Part shown: one piece after another, positions 12,101 to 24,900 of the stretch | Layout: the number at the start of each line of letters is the position of its first letter | Numbering within the stretch: the stretch's first letter is position 1 | Origin: Gari tellinella | Lineage: Eukaryota; Mollusca; Bivalvia; Cardiida; Psammobiidae | Assembly: GCA_922989275.2 (NCBI GenBank) | Contig: OV277867.1 | Location: 1,054,001-1,118,000, forward strand | Length of the DNA: 64,000 bases | Reading direction: 5' to 3' | The notes under the pieces: model-generated | Databases searched by the model: none | Told to the model about the DNA's origin: nothing | Seen by the model: the letters and a program-made list of their open reading frames with translations, nothing else | Translations under genes and position numbers: made by a program

Positions 12101-15100
12101 CACAACTCATTAGAATTGTCTCTTCGAGACGATTCTAATGAGTAGTGACACCATAGGGTTTCATGCAGAAATAAGGATTTTAGTTTTTGAAAAACTCCCC
12201 TTATCTGGAGCCCTGCTGTGTGTACTGCAGTGTGTCTTACCTGCTGGGAGATAGTCCAGGGAATAAGGTAACCAGTGAAAGCTGGTTTTAAGTAAAGCAG
12301 CTATCAACACTTTAAACAGAAGTGTCAGAACACATCAACATGCCATTCTGCTTTACTTTCAACCTGCTTTAACCTATCATCTGCTAGAATGTATAAACAA
12401 TTTTCTTCAGTGTAGGAAAAAACTTAAGATATGAAAGGGCGTATTCATGGTGTAATGGGTAACAATAAAGAAGGGTTGGAAATGGGACCAACTCTTTTCT
12501 CAGGTTTAACCCTTTCACCGCCAGAATCGCCTAATGTCGAATTTTAAAACAGTTTTGATCCTGATCAGACGCCGCGTCACGCGGCGTCTGATCAGGATCG
12601 AAACTGTTTGACACCTGTTTCGATATTTCTTATGTCATACTCTCTTTATTCTAAATTTGAAATGATATTGCAGACAATAATATTGAAGCAGACGACACAA
12701 TAATGGTGTAGGGGTAAAAACCTCAAAAATAATTTGGCAGTGAAAGAGTTAAAAAGAATTCTGGTATTTAGTGGTTCGGGTTTGAAGGGGTTCCACTATA
12801 TTGCTGGGGCCCGTTTCATAAAACTTCGTACGACAAATGTTGTCGTAAGTCAGATTATAAAAGTCTCAATTATAATTTATTTCTCCATCTAATCCTGTCT
12901 TGTGACATCTTTTTGGAATCGTCTTGAAAAGACGATTCCAAAGAGATGTCACAAGACATGATTAGATAGAGAAATCAGAAATTAAATGTATTTTAAAATT
13001 TTGACTTACGACAACATTTGTCGTACGAAGTTTTATGAAACGGGCCCCTGTTTACTGCTAGGTGTCCTACCTGCTGGGAGATGGTCCAGGGAATAAGGTC
13101 TCCTGACGCTCTCTTTCCCTGAGCCAAGCTGTTCATGATGGTAGACTTGGAAATCTCACCTTCTAGGCATACCTGTAATATGCAAGAAACACTGGACATG
13201 TATGTGTTCTAAACATTTATACCATCAAACAACAAGCAACAGTAAGTATTGTATACTGTCTTATTTCCCATTTTGGAATATTTTTTCTCTCCCTTTTTCG
13301 CCTATATGGGATAGGGATTCGCCTCATAGGGTATCACTCTATTCTCTATAGCCGTGACGTCAAGTTTTTGCCCTGCTTAACCACAAGCACTGCATGACAC
13401 CGGTCACTTAACCCTTAGCCTGCCACTCACGACTTGCTTCATATGCAAACAGCTTGGATCCGGATGAGACGCCGAGTAACTCGGCGTCTCATCCGGATCC
13501 AAGCTGTTTGACACTCGGACAACATTTTCAGCAATTTTGAGCAACTTTGAAGCACTTTGAAACTTGAAGCAGACGAGAAATATAGCAGACGACAATTTAT
13601 TTGGCGGGCTAAGGGTTAATGACATCATTTGCGATGACCTTACTATAAACAATGTCATGTTTTGGCAGGTAAAAAAACCTGTACACAAACAGCCATTAAT
13701 CGATTATTTGTATCATGTTATAAAGATTTAAATGAGAGAAAAATATCCAATATTTGTTTTTTATGTAAGATGGAAATGTCTCCCCCTCGGGTCAGAAAAT
13801 TCACACCAGGGTCCATGCTTATAAAGCGTTTGAGTGGAGTTTGAGTTCATTCTCAAGTATTTGATTGGTCAGATTAGAGCCTAGGCTCAAATCTGACCAA
13901 TCATTTTGATTTGTTTTGATTTTACGTCGCTTTCAACATTATTTCAGTCATATCCCGACTTCCAGCTAATTATAGATGGAGGAAGACCCCAGAAGTCCTT
14001 TATGCACTGTTTCAGGCACAAATCGACAACTGGGTAGAACCACCGACCTTCCGCAAGCCAGCTGGAAGGCTTCCCCACATGAAAAATCCAAACGACCCTA
14101 GTGGGATTCGAACTCACAGCAATGAGTAGCTTAGTGATGTAAGTCACAGTGACTATACCACTAGGCCACGGAGGCCCCTTCTGACCAATCAAATGCTTGA
14201 GAATGATTATAGACTCAACTCAAACACTTTATAAGCATGAACCAGGGACTCAGCAAGCCTCATCCCTGGGTAAATTTTCTAAGCCTCAGGAGAGACATTC
14301 CTACCATACTCATGATGATTTTCTTATAATTTTCAATAAACAGTACAACCCCTTTATTACCACCACCAAATTGTGTTAATAGTAAGTTGTTTACCACAGG
14401 TGACTGCTTAAAGCAAGGTGACAGTAAAACAGAAAGCTCCTAAAGGAGGTTTCTGTTTTACTGTCACCTTGTTTTAAGCTGTTGTCTGCTTTTTATACAA
14501 TCAATTAGCCTTCTTTTAAGTGGCCGTAATAGAGAGGTTTTACTGTATATTTCTTAGCTTTCGAATACATTGAAAGTTTTAAGGTGTAGGAGATTTCCGA
14601 AACTTTAGATTGGGTGTTCAGAGACTGGTTGCCACTTTAAAGGTAATGGGTTTTCATTTAGAGTACAGCCACCTGCAGGACACACAGAACTTCAGGCACA
14701 GATGCCTGGGGCCCATTTCATAAAACTTTGTACGACAAAAACAGCATAAGTCAAAAATTTAAAATAAATTTAATTTTTGATTTCTCTATTTAATCCCATC
14801 TTGTGACATCTCTTTGGAATCTTCTTTTCAAGAAGATTCCAAAGAGATGTCACAAGATAAAGAGGATTCCAAAGAGATGTCACAAGACAGGATTAAATGG
14901 AGAAATAAATATTAATTGAGAGTTTTAAAATCTGACTTACGGCAACATTTGTTCTATGAAGTTTTATGAATTGGGCCCTGGTATTCACTGATTACTTTTT
15001 TAGATTGGATGTTCAGAGGTCAGCTTTCACTTTTAAGGTGATGGGTTTTCATGTAGATTACAGCGAACCTGTAGGACACAGAGCACTTCAGACAGAGATG

Positions 15101-18100
15101 CGTGGTTTTAGATCCACTGATTACCTTTTTAGATTGGATGTTCAGTTTTAAGGTGATGGGTTTCACTAAGTTAGTGGAAACTCTCTGAAGCTGACTCTGG
15201 TTATAGGGATGTATGGAGATCCAATATGAGATCTGCTATGTGTGCAGTTAGCCAGCTACCTGGAAGGGCGCCCACCAATGTGGACGACACTCCCACTCCT
15301 GCACATTAATCTAAACACCGATGATGATGATGATGATGTCAGATGATTAAAACGTACCTGTAGGACACAGAGCACTTCAGGCAGAGAGGCCTGGTTTGGA
15401 TCCACTGGTCCAAGCAACACAAAGATGTGGTGAGCTGGGGCGTCCGACAACAACTGAAGGTCATTTGGTGTGTTCTGTAATAAACAAACCCAGCTGATAC
15501 AAGTAATTCCGTTAACTCTTTCAACATCATGGACCTGTTTCAAATATACTCATTACATTTGCAAACAGTGTAGACCCTGATCAGAGGGCTCCAATAGGAG
15601 CCCTCTGATCAGGGTCTACACTGTTTGCTAATGAAGACCAGTATAAATTATCAAACTTTCCAGAATTCCAAGTAGACTGGTTCACGTTTTGGTGACTAAA
15701 ATTATCCATAAGGGAACCCAATAACCCACAAGATTTACTTAGTGTTGAAAAGGTTAATTATGTGACATCAAAGCCAACACTCAACAGGGTTCCAGATAAG
15801 GGGAGTATTTCAAAAACTAAAATCTGTATTTCTGAAATAAACCCTATGGTGTCACTACTCATTAGAATCGTCTCTTCGAGACGATTCTAATGAGTAGTCA
15901 CACCATAGAGTTTGGTGCTGAAATGAGTGAAAAAATGTTGGATTTGTTCAATTTACTCCCTCTTATCGGGAGCCCTGACTCAAAGTAGAAATGACTACTG
16001 TTTTATTACCACTGCCCCATTACACATTTTTACAACTCTAACCCTTTCAACCCTACAGCCCTCTGAAGAGATTACTGAATATATGAAAACAGTGTAGATC
16101 CTGATCAGAATGCTCCTATCAGGGTCTACACTGCTTGATATTTTCATTGTTTTTGTTGTCATATCAAAATGCAACAGCAGACTGGTTCAAAATGCCTGTA
16201 CTAGAAGAGTCCAAAAGGATACTAAATACCCACAAAACATATTTAGGGTTGAAAGGGTTAATTCATTCCTCGCCTGAAGTAAATACATTTGTAGTTCAAT
16301 TTTACACAACCATGAATATGCAAAATAAGAAATATTTTCTAAATCCTGATAGATGTAGCTTAAAGAGGCTCGCAACCGGATTTAGCATTAAAAATAGTAA
16401 TTTGTAAATATTTGTCAAATGCTTATACAAATGGGTAAGATTTAGTTTTGGATAATAAATTCTGTTAAAAAATGCATTTCAAAAAAAAAAAGGAAGAAGC
16501 TCTGGTGGGATTCGAACCCGTGACCCTCCATGCGGAGACAAACATGAAAACAAAGGCAAATGCCTTAACCACGCGGCTACTGGGGCTCTCTATCTATATG
16601 GCAGCGAATTAACGTACTTCACTGGTAGCGATTGATTTATACATATTCGGCTCGGGTTTATGTCTGAACCCGTGTAAAGAAGCAACAGCAACAACTATAC
16701 CGTCAGCTGACGCTATAGAAAAACGATGGATAATATCTAAAAATCTAAGATTCGGTGACGATTCTTGAGACTTTTTTGGGACTGATCATATTTTTTTAAT
16801 GTCAGAAGCCAAATAATGCCACAAATTTGCTTTTATTTGAGTATTTTATTTTATTTTGACAAGTACACCATCCGGTTGCGAGTCCCTTTAAAGCAGGCTT
16901 AAGTAAAGCAGACTGTATCTAGGACAAGTGTACTATTCAAAGGTTACCCCATAGCCCGTTTCTAGTTTTGAAAATTGTTTACCACTTAAAGCAGGTTGAA
17001 AGTAAAGCAGAACGTGCCTTAAGGCACATTCTGCTTTACTTTCAGCTTGCTTTAACCCATTGCCCCATAGCCTGTTTCTAGTATTAAAGATACATGACCA
17101 CTAAAAGAAGGTTTAAAGTAAAACAGAATGCGCCTTAAGGCACATTCTGCTTTACTTTCAGCCTGCTTTAAGCTATCATGTGCTAGAATATAGAACATAT
17201 TTCTTATAATACATATTCATAGATGTATAGATCTCATCTTTATTCTTCAGAGGAAAAATTAGTGAAAGGCGTAAAAAGACGTATTTATGGGGTAATGGGT
17301 TAAGCTATTATCTCATTGGATAGAGAAAATATTTCTTATGATACATAATCATGACTGTATAAAAGGGAACTATTTTCTGTAGTGGAGGAATAAATTATAG
17401 GTGTAAAAAGGGGTATTTATGGGTTAATGGGTTGGGCAAACATCTTTCTATAAGATGATGAATTTTGCATTAAACGGTGTTACTAATTCTATTCATTTGA
17501 ATCTTCTCTTCTCATCCCCTCATAGCTTGTTTTCAGTATTGAAGACAGATGGTTGCTTAAAGCAGACTGACAGTAAAGGAGAACGCTTTACTTTCAATTT
17601 ACTTTAAGCTACCATCTGCTAGGATAGCTAGGATTAAGTTGAGCTATTTTCTTTATTTGAGGAATAAATGCACCCTGTATCAAAGACTGACACCTCATTT
17701 CAGTTTGACAAATGGACTTAACCCTTTACTCAATGAGTACCCTTTTTTACCCCTTTACATTATTCCTCCATTGAATGAATGAATGAATAAATGAATGGTG
17801 TTTTAACCCTTTACCCCATAGAAGCGACTTTTAGCGTATTTAATTTATTCTTCCGCTGAAGAAAATAGTTCCAGTTTATAGCCTCATGAACAATTACCAT
17901 TACAAATACTTTACATAGCCTAGCAGATTTTAGCTTAAAGCAGGCTGAAAGTAAAACAGAATGTGCCTAAAGGCACATTCTGCTTTACTTTCAACCTGCT
18001 TTAAGTGGTCACCTGTCTTCAAAATTTGAAATAGGCTATGAGGTAAAGGGTTAAGGCCCATCGAAACAAAAAAGGTCATTTAGAGCCGAATCCTCCACTG

Positions 18101-18922
18101 AAGACAATAGTTCCAATTTATATAGTCACGGATATGCACCAAAATGTTTTTCCCAATATCATTGGGGATGGTCATTTAACCCGTTACTCCATAACATGGT
18201 TCTAGTTTTGAGGATATGTGACCACTAAAAGCAGGTTGAAAGTAAAGCCTTGAGGCGCATTCTGCTTTACTTTCAGTCTGCTTTAAGCTATTAATTGCTA
18301 GAGTATAGAAAATATTTTTTTATGATTTTTATTCATGACAGTAAAAATTGGAACTATCTTCTTCAGTAGATGAATTAATTAAAGGCGTAAAAAGGTGTAT
18401 TTATGGGGTAATGGGTTAAAGCAGGTTGAATGTAAAGCAGAAAGATCCTGAGGGAGCATGCTGCTGTACTTTCAACCTGCTCCAACAAAGAAGTCACCTG
18501 TTTTAAGAGTCTTCAAAACAAGAAACAAGCTATGGAGTACAGTAAAACCCCTCTAAACCGGACATGTGTGGGGACAACAAAACATCCGGTTTAGAGGGGT
18601 TTTAACCCATACCTTGTTTCTAGTATGGAAGGTAGCTGACCACTTAAAGCAGGTTGTAAGTAAAGCAGAATGCGCATTCTGCTTTACTTTCAACTTGCTT
18701 TAAGCTATCATCATTTTAAAAATGATTTTACAAACTTACTATAACAATTTTATAATCTTGGTAATAATATTGAAAGAATTTCCATGCATCTCAATATTGT
18801 ATCATTTTTATTGTGAATGTATTTATTTGTCTTTCTTGCTTTGTAGGTACATTTATATAATTACATGTGAAGCGCTTTTGAACGCACAACTCCTGTGTGA
18901 AAAGAGCGCTATATAAATCGGG

Positions 18923-18955
<33 letters not shown>

Positions 18956-21900
18956 CTAGTAGAATATAAAAAATATTTCTGATGATAAAAAATATATGTT
19001 CATTAATGTTTTTTCTTCAGGCGTAAAAATGGGAGGGAAACTGGACCAAAGTTTTTTGTCCGGATTAGACAGGATTCCGGTATTTAGAGGTTCTGGTTTA
19101 GATGGGTTTTACTGTATAGGGTTTACTATGACAGATTCTCCTACCTTGTAATGGGAGGACACATACAATGCCATAATCCTATGTAAGAACTGCTCTGAAG
19201 CTTTGTGATATGAAAACAATGTGTCTCTGTTAACATAGTATAAGTCACATTTCTCAGGTAGCGGACACCCTGAGGAGATCCGGGGCACATCAGTAGCATC
19301 CAAACACAGCAGATCATTGAGCCACTTCTCAACCGGGTCCTTATTAGCATATCTAATTGACTCGTTAAGTGTCACCTCATGCAGGACTCGGCCTGAAGAT
19401 GAGGATGACGCTCCCTCTGTCTTCGAGGCCATGTTTATTGTTTTTTTCACTTCTGTTGTATTGCCACCATATGTGGCGGACTGCTGTCGTAACTGCTGTA
19501 TGAGTTTCAGGGAAAGTGATCTACCAGTGCCCTCATACCTGTACAAGAAATATACACGAGTTTCAGGGCTCCAGATAAGAGGGAGTAAACTGCACAAATC
19601 CAACATTTTCGAACTTATTTCAACACCGAATCCTATGTTGTTACTACTCATTAGAATCGTCTCTTCGAGACGATTCTAATGAGTAGTGACACCATAGGGT
19701 TTAAAGATTTTAGTTATTGAAATGCTCCCCTTATCTGGAGCCCTGAGTTTCAGTTGTAAAGGGAGAGGCTTACACAAGAAATAGTCTCTGTAAAAACACA
19801 TCCAGGAAAAAAGCAGTGAAGTTAAACCTTTCTCTAGATTTAGTTGGAACTAGTTTCAGGGGTGAATGACTATAATATTCAGTTAATCAATATTTATAAT
19901 CTAGTTTGATTGCCATAACTATAACCCATTACCAAATAAATACACTTTTTAGCATCTATTTTATTCCTCAACTGAAGAAAAACGTTCCACTTTAAGTCTT
20001 TAACCAGTCATATGTACTCTAAGAAATGTTCTCTATATCTGAGCATATAGCTTATTTAAAGCAGGCTGAAAGTAAAGCAGAATGTGCCTTACGGCACATT
20101 CTGCTTTATTTTCAACCTGCTTTAAGTCGCCATTTTTCTTTAAAACAAGAAAGAGGCTATGGAGTAATGGGTTAACAGGCACTTGCTGGTTTGATTGCCC
20201 TGACTATAAAAAGTACTTGCCCGTTCACTGTAAACTAGAAAGATGCTATGAGGTAATGGGTTAACAGGCACTTGCTGGTTTGATTGCCCTGACTATAAGA
20301 AGCACTTGCCCGTTCACTGTAAACAAGAAAGATGCTATGGGGTAATGGGTTAACAGGCACTTGCTGGTTTGATTGCCCTGACTATAAGAAGCACTTGCCC
20401 GTTCACTGTAAACTAGAAAGATGCTATGGGGTAATGGGTTAACAGGCACTTGCTGGTTTGATTGCCATGACTATAAGAAGCACTTGCCCGTTCACTGTAA
20501 ACTAGAAAGATGCTATGGGGTAATGGGTTAACAGGCACTTGCTGGTTTGATTGCCCTGACTATAAGAAGCACTTGCCCGTTCACTGTAAACTAGAAAGAT
20601 GCTATGGGGTAATGGGTTAACAGGCACTTGCTGGTTTGATTGCCCTGACTATAAGAAGCACTTGCCCGTTCACTGTAAACTAGAAAGAGGCTATGAGGTA
20701 ATGGGTTAACAGGCACTTGCTGGTTTGACTGCCATGACTATAAGAAGCACTTGCACGTTCACTGTAAACTAGAAAGAGGCTATGAGGTAATGGGTTAACA
20801 GGCACTTGCTGGTTTGATTGCCATGACTATAAGAAGCACTTGCCCGTTCACTGTAAACTAGAAAGAGGCTATGAGGTAATGGGTTAACAGGCACTTGCTG
20901 GTTTGATTGCCATGACTATAAGAAGTACTTGCCCGTTCACTGTAAACTAGAAAGATGCTATGGGGTAATGGGTTAACAGGCACTTGCTGGTTTGATTGCC
21001 ATGACTATAAAAAGTACTTGCCCGTTCACTGTAAACTAGAAAGATGCTATGGGGTAATGGGTTAACAAGCACTTGCTGGTTTGAATGCCCTGACTATAAG
21101 AAGCACTTCCCCGTTCACTGTAAACTAGAAAGAGGCTATGGGGTAATGGGTTAACAAGCACTTGCTGGTGTGACTGCCATGACTATAAGAAGTACTTGCC
21201 CGTTCACTGTAAACTAGAAAGAGGCTATGGGGTAATGGGTTAACAAGCACTTGATGGTTTGATTGCCATGACTATAAGAAGCACTTGCCCGTTCACTGTA
21301 AACTAGAAAGATGCTATGAGGTAATGGGTTAACAGGCACGTGCTGGTTTGATTGCCATGACTATAAGAAGCATTTGCCCGTTCACTGTAAACTAGAAAGA
21401 TGCTATGAGGTAATGGGTTAACAAGCACTTGCTGGTTTGATTGCCATGACTATAAGAAGCACTTGCCCGTTCACTGTAAACTAGAAAGATGCTATGGGGT
21501 AATGGGTTAACAGGCACTTGCTGGTTTGACTGCCATGACTACAAGAAGCATTTGCCCGTTCACTGTAAACTAGAAAGAGGCTATGAGGTAATGGGTTAAC
21601 AGGCACTTGCTGGTTTGATTGCCCTGACTATAAAAAGTACTTGCCGTTCACTGTAAACTAGAATAATGCTATGGAGTAATGGGTTAACAGGCACTTGCTG
21701 GTTTGATTGCCCTGACTATAAAAAGTACTTGCCCGTTCACTGTAAACTAGAAAGATGCTATGGGGTAATGGGTTAACAAGCACTTGCTGGTTTGATTGCC
21801 ATGACTATAAGAAGTACTTGCCCCTTCACTGTAAACTAGAAAGAGGCTATGAGGTAATGGGTTAACAGGCACTTGCTGGTTTGATTGCCATGACTATAAG

Positions 21901-24900
21901 AAGCACTTGCCCGTTCACTGTAAACTAGAAAGATGCTATGGGGTAATGGGTTAACAAGCACTTGCTGGTTTGATTGCCATGACTATAAAAAGTACTTGCC
22001 CGTTCACTGTAAACTAGAAAGAGGCTATGGGGTAATGGGTTAACAGGCACTTGCTGGTTCGATTGCCATGACTATAAAAAGCACTTGCCCGTACACTGTA
22101 AACTAGAAAGATGCTATGGGGTAATGGGTTAACAGGCACTTGCTGGTTCGATTGCCATGACTATAAGAAGCACTTGCCCGTTCACTGTAAACTAGAAAGA
22201 TGCTATGGGGTAATGGGTTAACAAGCACTTGCTGGTTTGATTGCCATGACTATAAGAAGTACTTGCCCGTTCACTGTAAACTAGAAAGATGCTATGGGGT
22301 AATGGGTTAACAAGCACTTGATGGTTTGACTGCCATGACTATAAGAAGCACTTGCCCGTTCACTGTAAACTAGAAAGATGTTATGGGGTAATGGGTTAAC
22401 AGGCACTTGCTGGTTTGATTGCCATGACTATAAGAAGCACTTGCCCGTTCACTGTAAACTAGAAAGATACTATGGGGTAATGGGTTAACAGGCACTTGCT
22501 GGTTTGATTGCCATGACTATAAGAAGCATTTGCCCGTTCACTGTAAACTAGAAAGATGCTATGAGGTAATGGGTTAACAGGCACTTGCTGGTTTGATTGC
22601 CCTGACTATAAAAAGCACTTGCCCGTTCACTGTAAACTAGAAAGAGGCTATGAGGTAATGGGTTAACAGGCACTTGCTGGTTTGATTGCCATGACTATAA
22701 GAAGCACTTGCCCGTTCACTGTAAACTAGAAAGATGCTATGGGGTAATGGGTTAACAAGCACTTGCTGGTTTGATTGCCCTGACTATAAAAAGCACTTGC
22801 CCGTTCACTGTAAACTAGAAAGAGGCTATGAGGTAATGGGTTAACAGGCACTTGCTGGTTTGATTGCCATGACTATAAGAAGCACTTGCCAGTTCACTGT
22901 TAACTAGAAAGAGGCTATGGGGTAATGGGTTAACAAGCACTTGCTGGTTTGATTGCCCTAACTATAACAAGGGCCACTATGGCCCTAAATCGCTCACCTG
23001 GTAACCATGTAACCATGTACACCGTGTGACCTAGTTTTTGACCGGGCATGACCCTCATTCTAACTTGACCTCGATTTTAATGAGACAAACATTTTGTTCA
23101 AGTTTCATGAAGATCCAATGAAATTTGTAGCCTCTAGAGTGTTAACAAGGTTTTTCGATAATTTGACTTAGTGACCTAGTTTTTGACCAGATATGACCCA
23201 CATTCGAACTTGACCTAGATTTCATTAAGGCAAACATTTTGATGAAGTTTCATGAAGATCCAATGTAATTTGTAGTCTCTAGAGTGTTAACAAGGTTTTT
23301 GAAGATTTGACCTGGTGACCTAGTTTTTGACCGGACATGACCCACATTCGAACTTGACCTAGATTTCATTGAGGCGATCATATTGATGAAGTTTCATGAA
23401 GATCCAATGAAATTTGTAGTCTCTAGAGTGTTAACAAGGTTTTTCGAAGATTTGACCTAGTGACCTAGTTTTTGACCGGACATGACCCACATTCGAACTT
23501 GGCCTAGATTTCATTGAGGCAATCATATTGATGAAGTTTCATGAAGATCCAATGAAATTTGTAGCCTCTAGAGTGTTAACAAGGTTTTTCGATAATTTGA
23601 CCTAGTGACCTAGTTTTTGACCGGCAATGACCCACATTCGAACTTGACCTAGATTTCATTGAGGCAAACATTGTGACCAAGTTTCATCAAGATCCAATGA
23701 GATTTGAACTTGCTAGAGTGTTAATGAACAATTGTGGACGGACGGACAGACAGACAGACGACGGACGACAGACATCCAGCGATCCTAAAAGCTCACCTTG
23801 GCACAAAGCACTTGCCCGTTCACTGTAAACTAGAAAGAGGCTATGAGGTAATGGGTTAACAGGCACTTGCTGGTTTGATTGCCATGACTATAAGAAGCAC
23901 TTGCCCGTTCACTGTAAACTAGAAAGATGCTATGGGGTAATGGGTTAACAAGCACTTGCTGGTTTGATTGCCCTGACTATAAGAAGCACTTGCCCGTTCT
24001 GTGTAAACTAGAAAGAGGCTATGGGGTAATGGGTTAACAGGCACTTGCTGGTTTGATTGCCATGACTATAAGAAGCACTTGCACGTTCACTGTAAACTAG
24101 AAAGAGGCTATGAGGTAATGGGTTAACAGGCACTTGCTGGTTTGATTGCCATGACTATAAGAAGCACTTGCCCGTTCACTGTAAACTAGAAAGATGCTAT
24201 GAGGTAATGGGTTAACAAGCACTTGCTGGTTTGATTGCCATGACTATAAAAAGCACTTGCCCGTTCACTGTAAACTAGAAAGATGCTATGAGGTAATGGG
24301 TTAACAGGCACTTGCTGGTTTGATTGCCATGACTATAAGAAGCACTTGCCCGTTCACTGTAAACTAGAAAGAGGCTATGGGGTAATGGGTTAACAAGCAC
24401 TTGCTGGTTTGATTGCCCTGACTATAAGAAGCACTTGCCCGTTCACTGTAAACTAGAAAGATGCTATGAGGTAATGGGTTAACAAGCACTTGCTGGTTTG
24501 ATTGCCCTGACTATAAGAAGCACTTGCCCGTTCACTGTAAACTAGAAAGATGCTATGAGGTAATGGGTTAACAGGCACTTGCTGGTTTGATTGCCCTGAC
24601 TATAAGAAGCACTTGCCCGTTCACTGTAAACTAGAAAGATGCTATGGGGTAATGGGTTAACAGGCACTTGCTGGTTTGACTGCCATGACTATAAGAAGCA
24701 CTTGCCCGTTCACTGTAAACTAGAAAGATGCTATGAGGTAATGGGTTAACAGGCACTTGCTGGTTTGACTGCCATGACTATAAGAAGTACTTGCCCGTTC
24801 ACTGTAAACTAGAAAGATGCTATGAGGTAATGGGTTTACAAGCACTTGCTGGTTTGATTGCCATGACTATAAGAAGCACTTGCCTGTTCACTGTAAACTA

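Larger units (their letters stand above)
11870..13110 (-). repeat. tandem segmental duplication including the exon 13 donor
   Basis: Left copy 11870-12290 and right copy 12413-13110 share ATATGAAAGGGCGTATT, AAAGAAGGGTTGGAAATGGG, TTCTGGTATTTAG, GGGTTCCACTATATTGCTG and the exon 13 end CTGCTGGGAGAT.GTCCAGGG. The left copy has the CAGGGCTCC MITE 12023-12215; the right copy has a TTAA MITE (12507-12755) and a GGGCCC MITE (12806-13049). Only the right copy is followed by a full exon. Confidence 0.85.

Noticed and set aside
19317..19679. 120-codon plus-strand frame
   Set aside because: Antisense shadow of NAT10 exon 11 running into a MITE.
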